From positions 19,447-83,446 of the forward strand of contig DAOUHB010000079.1 in assembly GCA_034428935.1 (NCBI GenBank): a stretch of DNA of 64,000 bases, written 5' to 3'. The notes beneath the pieces are model-generated. The model did not search any database. It saw nothing but the letters and a program-made list of their open reading frames with translations, and was not told the DNA's origin. The DNA comes from JAAYZQ01 sp034428935. GTDB lineage: Bacteria > Chloroflexota > Anaerolineae > JAAYZQ01. Below are positions 25,260 through 33,112 of the stretch, in pieces; the first letter of the stretch is position 1; every line of letters begins with the position of its first letter. A program made the translations under genes and the position numbers.

Positions 25260-26283
25260 CAACAAAGCCCTACTGCAAGTGGTAGATCTGAAAAAGCATT
25301 TCGCCATCACCGCCGGGTTCTTGAGTCGCCAGATTGGGGCCGTCAAGGCTGTAGACGGCATCTCCTTTCAGATCCAGGCCAGTGAGACGCTGGGCCTGGT
25401 CGGTGAGAGCGGGTGTGGCAAGTCTACGGCTGGACGGGCAATCCTCCATCTGCTCCGTCCGACCTCGGGCCAGGTCTTTTTGGGGAACGTCGACCTGACG
25501 CAGGCCAGCGCCGAGGAATTGCGCGGCCTGCGGCCCAAGATGCAGATGATATTCCAGGACCCTTACGCCTCCCTCAACCCGCGCCACTCCGTGGGCAAGA
25601 TTGTCGGCGAGCCGCTGATCATTCACGGAATCATGCGCAAAGGGAGCCCGGAGCTTCACGATCGGGTCGCTGAGCTGCTGGAACTCGTGGGCCTGGACCC
25701 TATCTACGTGCGCCGCTTTCCCCACGAGTTCTCGGGCGGACAAAGGCAGCGGATCGGCATCGCCCGCGCCCTGTCGCTGAATCCTGATTTTATCGTCTGT
25801 GACGAGCCGATCTCCGCTCTGGATGTATCCATCCAGGCCCAGGTGGTCAACCTCATGCAGGACTTGCAGGAACGTTTGGGGGTGGCCTATCTCTTTATCG
25901 CACACGATCTGAGCATGGTCAAGCATATCTCCCACCGGATTGCGGTCATGTACCTGGGCAAGCTCATGGAGTTGACAGATCGCACAACGCTATTTGATGA
26001 ACCGCTGCATCCCTACACCCAGTCGCTGAACTCGGCAGTCCCTATTCCCAACCCCAAACTGGAGCGAAGGAGGCAACGCTTCATCCTCAAGGGAGAGCCG
26101 CCCAGCCCGGCCAACCCGCCCCACGGTTGCGTGTTCCATCCGCGTTGCCCGTTGGCCGTCGAGGAATGTGCCGAGTTGGTGCCCGAGTTTCGGGAGGTCC
26201 GCCCCGGCCACTTTGTCGCCTGCCATCTTGCCGATGAGCATGGCAGAAGCATCATCGGCGAGGGCAAGGCGCTGTCCTCGTGA
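25252..26283 (+). CDS. Peptide ABC transporter ATPase (DppF type)
   Basis: This 343-residue ATPase is the last gene of the transporter operon. Motifs are Walker A GESGCGKST, Q-loop MIFQDPYASLNP, signature FSGGQRQR, Walker B VCDEPISALD and switch His FIAHDLS. The C-terminus has the oligopeptide-family extension with HPRCPLAVEEC. It should heterodimerise with the DppD-type subunit. A 10-bp hairpin follows its stop. Confidence 0.93.
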   Translation: MTDNKALLQVVDLKKHFAITAGFLSRQIGAVKAVDGISFQIQASETLGLVGESGCGKSTAGRAILHLLRPTSGQVFLGNVDLTQASAEELRGLRPKMQMIFQDPYASLNPRHSVGKIVGEPLIIHGIMRKGSPELHDRVAELLELVGLDPIYVRRFPHEFSGGQRQRIGIARALSLNPDFIVCDEPISALDVSIQAQVVNLMQDLQERLGVAYLFIAHDLSMVKHISHRIAVMYLGKLMELTDRTTLFDEPLHPYTQSLNSAVPIPNPKLERRRQRFILKGEPPSPANPPHGCVFHPRCPLAVEECAELVPEFREVRPGHFVACHLADEHGRSIIGEGKALSS

Positions 26284-26292
26284 GGGGAGCCC

Positions 26293-26316
26293 GCGGCCAA
26301 CCTCTAGGTTGGCCGC
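26293..26316 (+). terminator. Hairpin after the transporter operon
   Basis: GCGGCCAACC (26293-26302) pairs perfectly with GGTTGGCCGC (26307-26316) around a TCTA loop, 10 bases after the DppF-type stop. No T tract follows, so termination may be partial and the YitT gene may be reached by read-through. Confidence 0.5.
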
Positions 26317-26325
26317 ACGCAATCC

Positions 26326-27297
26326 ATGGCTGACAGATCCGAGCTTTCAGACAGCATGTCACCCGGCAGCGCGCCTCTGCGCTCCAGGCGGCACTTCTGG
26401 TCCACGGCATACGATTACGCCCTGACGACGGCCGGCGGCCTCCTCCTGGCCGTTAACCTCAACCTCTTTTTGGCGCCGGCCAAAATTGCCCCCGGCGGTG
26501 TCTCGGGCTCGGCCATCATCATCAACGAGTTCACCGGCTGGCCCATCGGCCTGACGATGCTGGTGCTGAACGTGCCCATGATCGTCCTCGGATTCCTCTA
26601 CCTGGGGCGGTTCGCCTTCCTGGCCCGGACGCTCTATGCCGTCCTGGTCTACAACCTGGGCGTCGACCTCCTGGCTCCGTGGCTGCCGGCGGCAGGCATC
26701 ACCGACGACATGCTGTTGAACGCGCTCTATGGCGGCATTGTGGCCGGCCTGGGCACCGGCCTGGTCTATCGCAGTGGCGGGACGACGGCCGGCACGGGCA
26801 CGCTGAGCCGCGTCATCCAGATGAAAACCGGGATCCCCATCAGCCAGGTCTATTTCCTGACCGACGGCGGCGTCATCCTCATCGCCGGGCTGGTGTTTGG
26901 CTGGGAAGCCGCCCTGTACGCCATGATTACTCTCTTTGTCTGGGGCCTGGCTGCCGATTACGTCCTGGAAGGACCCAGCGTCGTGCGCATGGCCTTTATC
27001 GTCACCGACGAGCCGGGCGCCGTGGCCCACGCACTGCTGGACCGCCTGCACCTGGGCGTCACCACCTGGCCGGTGGAAGGCGCCTTTACCGAGCACCAGC
27101 ACACCATCCTGTTCTGCACCGTAGGGCGCCCCCGCGAACGCGCGCTACGGACCGTGGTGGCCGAGGTGGACCCCCACGCTTTCGTGGTCACCGGGCACGG
27201 CCACCAGGCGACCGGCGGCATGCTCGGGCAGACCAGGCGTCCTGGCCAGGACAGGCACCCTCGCGAGAACAGGCATATGGCGGAGCCACGACCATGA
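26326..27297 (+). CDS. YitT-family membrane protein (DUF161/DUF2179)
   Basis: This 323-residue protein has five to six helices and a soluble C-terminal domain. The start of the membrane part, GGLLLAVNLNLFLAPAKIAPGGVSG, together with a later GTGLVYRSGGTTAGTGTLSR, is the YitT signature. The C-terminal DUF2179 part carries the ACT-like pattern TTWPVEGAFTEHQHTILFCTV. The family is widespread and its transport or signalling role is unproven. No clear promoter or ribosome site is seen, and the gene may depend on read-through. Its stop overlaps the next start by 4 bases (ATGA). Confidence 0.88.
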   Translation: MADRSELSDSMSPGSAPLRSRRHFWSTAYDYALTTAGGLLLAVNLNLFLAPAKIAPGGVSGSAIIINEFTGWPIGLTMLVLNVPMIVLGFLYLGRFAFLARTLYAVLVYNLGVDLLAPWLPAAGITDDMLLNALYGGIVAGLGTGLVYRSGGTTAGTGTLSRVIQMKTGIPISQVYFLTDGGVILIAGLVFGWEAALYAMITLFVWGLAADYVLEGPSVVRMAFIVTDEPGAVAHALLDRLHLGVTTWPVEGAFTEHQHTILFCTVGRPRERALRTVVAEVDPHAFVVTGHGHQATGGMLGQTRRPGQDRHPRENRHMAEPRP

Positions 27298-28259
27298 GCT
27301 ATCCCGGCGCCCATCCCTGGGGTCAGGAGAACGGCAGCACAGGCCGGCCCCAGGCGATGCAGGTCGAGCCCTTTTCGCTGCCGGGCAACTGGTACCGGGG
27401 AGTGCTGCACGTCCACAGCACCCTGTCAGACGGGGAGCGCTCGCCCGGCGAGGTCCTGGACTGGTACCGCGCCCGGGGCTATCACTTTGTGGCCCTCACC
27501 GACCACGACGTTCTATCCCAGAGCCAGCGCCTGGCGGATGATTTCGTGACACTGAGCGGCATCGAGGTCGAGGGCATCGATCCCAACGCCGGGCTGTATC
27601 ACCTCCTGGGCTTTGGCGGGCAGCACCCGCCCGACATGGAGTATCTCCAGTTGCTGCCCCTCCAGGAGGCCGTTGACCGGCTGGCGGCCGTGGCCCCCGT
27701 GGTGGCCGTGGCCCATCCCTACTGGTCGGGACAGCGGTCGGCCGACCTGCTGGCCCTGGAGCGCTGTTCCCTGCTGGAAGTGTACAACGGGGGCTGCGAG
27801 GTGGACGACGCCAGGGGCTATTCGGCGGTCCACTGGGATGACCTGCTGGCCGCCGGCCGCCGCTGGTGCGCCCTGGCCACCGACGACGCCCACTGGCGCT
27901 CGGGTACCAAGGACGCCGGCCTGGGTTGGACCTGGGTCAGGGCACCGCGCCTTGAGGCCGAGGCTCTGCTGGATGCACTGACGAAGGGACACTTTTATGC
28001 CAGCACAGGGCCCCGGATCGACGACATGGTGGTCGAGGGCAGCCGGGTCCGGGTGCGCTGCTCCCCGGCCACGGCCATCGACTTTGTGGGCAACGCTCCT
28101 TTTAGCCGCCGCATCTCGGCCCCGCCCGGAGAGGTGCTGACTGAAGCAGCCCACACGGTCCACGGCAGCCAGACCTACGTGCGCATCGCCGTTCGCGACG
28201 CAGGCGGAAACTGGGCGTGGGTCAATCCCATCTACTTTCAAGGAGAAGGCTTGACGTGA
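27294..28259 (+). CDS. PHP-domain metallophosphoesterase-like protein
   Basis: This 321-residue protein has the PHP motifs in order: HVHSTLSDGE, LTDHD, AHPYW and TDDAHW. These bind two or three metal ions in phosphoesterases such as histidinol-phosphate phosphatase and nucleoside 3',5'-bisphosphate phosphatases. The C-terminal 80 residues form a beta-rich domain (VVEGSRVRVRCSPATAIDFV) that is common in stand-alone PHP proteins. The substrate is unknown. It is sandwiched between YitT and a HAD phosphatase, overlapping both by 4 bases, so the three are co-translated. Two phosphatase-type enzymes side by side suggest turnover of a phosphorylated metabolite. Confidence 0.87.
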   Translation: MSYPGAHPWGQENGSTGRPQAMQVEPFSLPGNWYRGVLHVHSTLSDGERSPGEVLDWYRARGYHFVALTDHDVLSQSQRLADDFVTLSGIEVEGIDPNAGLYHLLGFGGQHPPDMEYLQLLPLQEAVDRLAAVAPVVAVAHPYWSGQRSADLLALERCSLLEVYNGGCEVDDARGYSAVHWDDLLAAGRRWCALATDDAHWRSGTKDAGLGWTWVRAPRLEAEALLDALTKGHFYASTGPRIDDMVVEGSRVRVRCSPATAIDFVGNAPFSRRISAPPGEVLTEAAHTVHGSQTYVRIAVRDAGGNWAWVNPIYFQGEGLT

Positions 28260-29008
28260 CACTGCTTACCTTTGGCTCCGTGCCCTTCGAGGCCGAACTG
28301 GTGGTCCTGGACAAGGACGGCACCCTCGTCGACTTTGAGATGTGGAACACCCTGGCGGCTGTCTGGGTGGATCGCCTGGTCGAGGGCTGGGGCGGAGAGG
28401 CGCTGCGGCAAGACCTGGGCCGCAACCTGGGCTACGACTACGAGAAGCGCTACAGCGATCCCCAGGGGCCCATGGCCATCGCCACCACCGGACAGGTCAT
28501 GGCCATCGCGGCCGGCACCCTCTACCGCCACGGCATGCCCTGGGCCCAGGCCGAGGAGAGGGCACAAACGGCCTTCGAGACAAAGGACATCATCCCCCTT
28601 GCCAGCCTGATCCGGCCCGCGGGCGACCTGCCTGCGCTGTTTCGGTCGTTGCAATCTGCCGGCGTTCCCGTGGCCGTGGTGACCACCGATCACCGCCGCG
28701 ACACCGAGGAAGCGCTCCAACTCCTGGGCATCGCCGACATGGTCGACTATCTCCTATGCGGCGACGACGGCATCACACCCAAGCCCGCGCCCGACATGCT
28801 GCTGGTCACCTGCCGGCAGATGGGCGTGGAGCCCGGCCGCACCGCCGTCGTGGGCGACACCCTTGGCGACCTGATCATGGCCGAGCGGGCCGGGGCAGGC
28901 CTGCGGGTCGGCGTCCTCACCGGCGCCGGCACCCGCGAGGTCCTGGCCCCCTACGCCGACGTTATCATCGAGTCGGTAGACGATATTCGCGCGGCCGCTG
29001 GCGAGTGA
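28256..29008 (+). CDS. HAD-superfamily phosphatase
   Basis: This 250-residue enzyme starts at a GTG overlapping the PHP stop (GTGA), with AAGGAG nine bases upstream. HAD motifs are complete: I DKDGTLVDF (nucleophile Asp in LDKDG), II VVTTD, III KPAPD and IV GDTLGD. A helical cap domain sits between motifs I and II. It resembles phosphoglycolate phosphatase/PGMB-like subfamilies, without a specific substrate. It ends the YitT-PHP-HAD operon and leaves a single base before the convergent VOC gene stop. Confidence 0.9.
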   Translation: MTLLTFGSVPFEAELVVLDKDGTLVDFEMWNTLAAVWVDRLVEGWGGEALRQDLGRNLGYDYEKRYSDPQGPMAIATTGQVMAIAAGTLYRHGMPWAQAEERAQTAFETKDIIPLASLIRPAGDLPALFRSLQSAGVPVAVVTTDHRRDTEEALQLLGIADMVDYLLCGDDGITPKPAPDMLLVTCRQMGVEPGRTAVVGDTLGDLIMAERAGAGLRVGVLTGAGTREVLAPYADVIIESVDDIRAAAGE

Positions 29009-29009
29009 G

Positions 29010-29483
29010 CTACCTTCCCTCGTACGCCAGTCTGAGGGTCGGCAGGTCGATCTTGCTCATTTTCAAGAAGACTTCCATCACCCGCTGTTGTGCCCCGGGA
29101 TTGGGAGCGTTCAGCAGCTCGGGGAGGGCGGTGGGCACGACCTGCCACGAAATGCCGTACCTGTCCTTGAGCCAGCCGCACATGCTCTCCTCGCCGCCTT
29201 CCGTGAGCTTGTCCCACATGTAATCGATCTCTTCCTGCGACTCACAGTTGATCACGAACGAGATGGCCTCGGTGAACTGGAACTGGGGCCCGCCGTTCAG
29301 CGCGATAAACTGCTGCCCGTCCAGCTCGAAGGAGACGAGCATGACGCTCCCCGCTGGCCCCGGCCCGCCCTCGCCGTAACGCGAGATCTCGTTTATCTTC
29401 GAGTTCTTGAAGATGGAGGTATAGAAGCTGGCCGCCTCCTCGGCCTGGTCCTCGAACCACAGATAGGGCGTGATTCTCTGCAT
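29010..29483 (-). CDS. VOC-superfamily PhnB-like protein
   Basis: This 157-residue protein is a small glyoxalase-fold protein. The start YLWFEDQAEEAASFYTSIF and the segment QFIALNGGPQFQFTEAISF are typical of the PhnB-like group, often mis-annotated as 3-demethylubiquinone methyltransferase. No SAM-binding motif is present. The metal sites of classical VOC enzymes are only partly matched, and the function is unknown. AGGAGG precedes the ATG. The upstream region is the palindromic repeat array. Confidence 0.85.
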   Translation of the reverse strand: MQRITPYLWFEDQAEEAASFYTSIFKNSKINEISRYGEGGPGPAGSVMLVSFELDGQQFIALNGGPQFQFTEAISFVINCESQEEIDYMWDKLTEGGEESMCGWLKDRYGISWQVVPTALPELLNAPNPGAQQRVMEVFLKMSKIDLPTLRLAYEGR

Positions 29484-29532
29484 TGTATTCCTCCTCAGTC
29501 AGGATAGGTGTTCGTCATGTAGTCGTTTGGGG

Positions 29533-29955
29533 GCGCAGAAAATCGACAGGGCGGCGGCCGGCCTCGACAAGTCGAGGAGTCCAGGTGGGCGCAGAATCGG
29601 GAGTCCCGGACTTGTCCGGGCAAGCTCACAGGGCGGCGGCTCGGCCTCGACAAGTCGAGGTGTCCAGGAGTACACAGGATTGGGAGTCCCGGACTTGTCC
29701 GGGCAAGCTCGCAGGGCGGCGGCCGGCCTCGACAAGTCGAGGAGTCCAGGAGTGCACAGAATCGGGAGTCCCGGACTTGTCCGGGCAAGCTCACAGGGCG
29801 GCGGCTCGGCCTCGACAAGTCGAGGAGTCCGGGAGTACACAGGATCGGGAGTCCCGGACTTGTCCGGGCAAGCTCACAGGGTGACGGCTCGGCCTCGACA
29901 AGTCGAGGAGTCCGGGAGTGCACAGGATTGGGAGTCCCGGACTTGTCCGGGCACT
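29533..29955. repeat. Five tandem 83-bp repeats built from two alternating palindromes
   Basis: Each unit holds one perfect 16-bp palindrome CCTCGACAAGTCGAGG (starts 29562, 29645, 29727, 29810, 29893) and one CCCGGACTTGTCCGGG (starts 29605, 29688, 29770, 29853, 29936). Unit spacing is 83 bases (one step is 82). The two share the core GACAAGTC/GACTTGTC read from opposite strands and differ only in the outer 4 bp, so they look like one element in alternating orientation. The linkers between them are also conserved. The array lies between the VOC gene start and the polymerase gene stop; the last palindrome ends 11 bases from that stop. No protein-coding frame here looks real. It resembles REP/BIME arrays in design, though not in sequence. 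Confidence 0.93.
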
Positions 29956-29962
29956 CCGGTTG

Positions 29963-32900
29963 TTATTGCCCCACCCGTCGCAGCTCCTCGATCTGGAACC
30001 AGCAGGTCTCCCACTCGTCGCACTGCCAGCGGCCGCGCAGCCAGAGGGGCTGCCACGGCGGCGGGTTTTCGGCGCCGCGCTCACCCCGGGCAAGGATGAA
30101 GGTTTCGGCGTCGCCCAGGAAAAAGCCCGGCCCGCCGGGCCAGCCCGGCAGTCGCACGCCGGCCACGGCCACCGGCCGGCCGCCCGTCTCGGGCAGGCGG
30201 GCCAGGGACAGGTATTCCGGCAGGCGCGCGGCGACGACCTCCAGGGGGTGGACGCTGAGGGGGTGGCCCAGGAGGCGCTGCTCCCAGGCCAGGCGCTGGA
30301 CGGGCGTCTCGGCCGGGATGGGGGGCCGGGCAAAGCCGAAGGTCATTTGCAGCGCGCTCCCGGCGCGCTGGATCTCGGCCGCCTCTTCCAGGAGGGCAGC
30401 CCGGCTGGGGGATTCACCGCTTTCCAGGTCGGCGGCGGGCAGGCCGTCGAGGGCGCCGCACTGCACCAGGTGCTGGACCTCCTTGGGCTGGAGCAATAGG
30501 CGGGCCAGCAGGTCGCGCAGGCTGGCAAAGGGCCGCTCTCGTCTCCCGGCGACGATGGCCCGCACCGACTCGCGGCGCACGTCGCGGACCTGGCCCAGAC
30601 CCATCCACAGCACCGGCCGGTCGCCCTCGATCTCCAGGCGAAAGCGGCTGCCGCTGTGGTTGACGTGGGGCGGGCGGACGGCGATGCCCAGGCGCCGGGC
30701 CTCGGCCATGTAGATGGCCGGGTGGTGAAAGCCGCCCCACTCGGCCAGGCGGGCGCAGAAAAAGGCCGCGGGCCAGTGGGCCTTGAGGTAGGCCGAGCGG
30801 TAGCTGACCAGGGCGTAGGAGGTGGCATGGCCCTGGTTGAATCCATAGCCGGCAAAGGCGAGGACCTGCTGCCAGAGCGTTTCGGCCTGCTGCCGGCTCA
30901 TGCCGGGCCCCTCAGGCGGCGGGCGCCTGCAGCCGGACACGAACTGGGCCTCCAGGGCGGCCATCTCGCCGTGACCAAAGTGGCCCATGCCGTGCCGCAG
31001 GCGGTCAGCCTGGGCCCAGCTCAGGCCCGCCACCTCTCGGGCCACGCGCAGTACCTGCTCCTGGAAGAGGAGCACGCCCATGGTGTTGGCCAGGATCGGC
31101 TCCAGGGCAGGGTCCAGGTAGCTGACCGCCTCCTGGCCGCGGTAGCGCCGCACAAAGGCAGCGGCCATGCCCCCCATGGCCGGGCCCGGCTTGAAAAAGG
31201 CGTTGGCCACCGCCAGGTCGCGCACGGTCCGCGCCCGGAGCTGGCGCAGTGTGCGGCGGGCCCCCACCGACTCGCACTGGAACACGCCGATGGTCTCGGC
31301 CCGCGACAGCAGTGCCGCCGCCGCGGGGTCGTCTTCGGGGATGGAGGCAAGTTGAAAGGCGGGGTCTCCATGGCGCCGCACCAGGCGCTCGGCGTCGGCC
31401 AGGACTGTGAGGGCGCGGATGCCCAGCAGGTCGAGCTTGGGCAGGCCCACCGCCTCCACGTCCAGGTGGTCATACTGGGTGATGTAAAAGCCCTTGGGCG
31501 CCCACTGCAGGGGCAGCAGGTCGGTCAGGGGGCCGGGGGTGATGACCAGCCCGCCAGGATGGACGCTGAGGTGGTGCGGCTGGCCCACCAACTCGTAGGC
31601 CATGGTCACCACCTGGCGGTGGCGGGCGTCGGGCAGCTCGGCCAGCACATCCTCGACGGTGCGCCGGTCGCGCCGACGGGGATCGGGGTGCCAGTGGCGG
31701 GGCAGCATGGAGACCAGGCGAGAGGCCTGGGCCTCGTCCAAACCGTAGGCCTTGGCCACCTCGCGCACGGCGCCGCGGGGCTGGAGCGTGCTGATGGTCG
31801 AGACCAACGCCACGCGGTCGGCGCCGTAGGCGCGCCGCACGTAATCCAGCACCTCGTCGCGCCTGCGGCTGCAAAAGTCCAGGTCGATGTCGGGCAGCCC
31901 GTGGGCGGTGCCCCCCGCCGCCTCGGCGCGGGCAGGGTTGAGAAAGCGCTCGAAGAGCAGGTCGTGGGCGATGGGATCGACGTTCGTGATGCCCGCGCAA
32001 TAGGCCACCAGCGAGTTGGCCACGCTGCCCCTGGTGTTGAAGGGGATGCCCGCCTCGCGGGCAAAGCGCGTGATATCGGCCACCACGAGAAAGAGGGGCG
32101 CGTAGCCGTGGCGCGCGATGGCCGCCAGCTCGCCGACCAGGCGCTCGTGGGCGCGTGGAGACGCGCCGGGGCCGTAACGCGCATCCAGCCCCTCCCCGGC
32201 CAGGAGGGCCAGGGCCTCGTCGGGGGACCGGCCTGGTGGCAGCTTCAGGTCGGGCCAGACGGGCCGGCCGTCGGGCAGGACCGGCTCGCAAAGGGCGACT
32301 ACCTCCTCGACAGCCGCCAGGGCCTCGGGCAGGCGGGCAAAGCGGGCGCCGACCTCGGCGGGGGGCAGCCAGTGGAGGTCGACGGCCGGGTCCCCCGCGG
32401 CAGGCAGGGCATGGGGCGGCACCTCCACCAGGGGCACGTTGTGGTCGATGGCCGCCAGCAGCCGCAGTCGGGACGCGTCGGCTGCCTCCAGGCAGTAGAC
32501 GGGCTGCGCGGCCACGGGCCGCAGGCCATGGCGCAGTGCCAGGGCGGCCAGCTCCAGGGCGACGGCCTCGTCGCCGGGCCCGTGGATCTCCAGGCTGAGG
32601 TAGGCGGCCCCGTCATAGATCTCGGCCAGCCGGGCGGCAACCCCGGCGGCCTGTTCCGCCTGGCCGGCGCGCCACAGGCGCTCTATCCAGCCCGCGCGCC
32701 CGCCACCCAGGCAGAGGACGCCCTCGCTGTGGGCCGCCAGGTCCTCCCACGCCAGGCCGCGGGCTGCCAGGGTCTCGCGCTCGGGTTGGGCCTGGACCAA
32801 AGAGGACAGGCGGCAGAGGGAGCGGTAACCCTGCGGGCTCGTCGCCAGCAATACCAGGCGCCCGGGCCAGGAGACCGGGCCAACGTGGGCCGCCGGCGGG

Positions 32901-33112
32901 GCGACGGTAACTGTCATGCCCAGGAGGGGCCGGATGCCGGCCGCCCGGCAGGCGCGGTCGAAGGACACTGCGCCGTAGAGGGCGTTCGTGTCGGTCAGGG
33001 CAAGGGCCGGAAGGCCATCGGCGGCGGCGCGGGCCACCAGCTCCTCGGGCGAGGCCGTGCCCCCCAGGAGGCTCAAGTGCGAGTGAACGTGCAGGTGCGC
33101 GATGCCGGCCAT
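29963..33112 (-). CDS. DnaE-type DNA polymerase III alpha subunit (error-prone DnaE2/ImuC-like)
   Basis: The protein has 1049 residues, shorter than the replicative DnaE (about 1160). It has an N-terminal PHP domain (HLHVHSHLSLLGG, ALTDTNALYG) and the palm with the catalytic Asp pair LPDIDLDF. After these come the GSVANSLVAYCAGIT and HPGG motifs, HhH-like segments and a C-terminal OB-fold (PVAVAGVRLPGW), ending in a tail without a clear clamp motif. This size and order fit the lesion-bypass DnaE2/ImuC group, but no imuA or imuB homologue is adjacent. The ATG at 33112 shares a base with the stop of the MocR-type gene (TGATG). Polymerase family is certain; the error-prone role is inferred. Confidence 0.88.
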   Translation of the reverse strand: MAGIAHLHVHSHLSLLGGTASPEELVARAAADGLPALALTDTNALYGAVSFDRACRAAGIRPLLGMTVTVAPPAAHVGPVSWPGRLVLLATSPQGYRSLCRLSSLVQAQPERETLAARGLAWEDLAAHSEGVLCLGGGRAGWIERLWRAGQAEQAAGVAARLAEIYDGAAYLSLEIHGPGDEAVALELAALALRHGLRPVAAQPVYCLEAADASRLRLLAAIDHNVPLVEVPPHALPAAGDPAVDLHWLPPAEVGARFARLPEALAAVEEVVALCEPVLPDGRPVWPDLKLPPGRSPDEALALLAGEGLDARYGPGASPRAHERLVGELAAIARHGYAPLFLVVADITRFAREAGIPFNTRGSVANSLVAYCAGITNVDPIAHDLLFERFLNPARAEAAGGTAHGLPDIDLDFCSRRRDEVLDYVRRAYGADRVALVSTISTLQPRGAVREVAKAYGLDEAQASRLVSMLPRHWHPDPRRRDRRTVEDVLAELPDARHRQVVTMAYELVGQPHHLSVHPGGLVITPGPLTDLLPLQWAPKGFYITQYDHLDVEAVGLPKLDLLGIRALTVLADAERLVRRHGDPAFQLASIPEDDPAAAALLSRAETIGVFQCESVGARRTLRQLRARTVRDLAVANAFFKPGPAMGGMAAAFVRRYRGQEAVSYLDPALEPILANTMGVLLFQEQVLRVAREVAGLSWAQADRLRHGMGHFGHGEMAALEAQFVSGCRRPPPEGPGMSRQQAETLWQQVLAFAGYGFNQGHATSYALVSYRSAYLKAHWPAAFFCARLAEWGGFHHPAIYMAEARRLGIAVRPPHVNHSGSRFRLEIEGDRPVLWMGLGQVRDVRRESVRAIVAGRRERPFASLRDLLARLLLQPKEVQHLVQCGALDGLPAADLESGESPSRAALLEEAAEIQRAGSALQMTFGFARPPIPAETPVQRLAWEQRLLGHPLSVHPLEVVAARLPEYLSLARLPETGGRPVAVAGVRLPGWPGGPGFFLGDAETFILARGERGAENPPPWQPLWLRGRWQCDEWETCWFQIEELRRVGQ

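Noticed and set aside
29533..29955. CRISPR array or coding repeats
   Set aside because: The whole 83-bp unit is conserved, with no variable spacers, and the frames reading through it are artefacts of the repeats on both strands.
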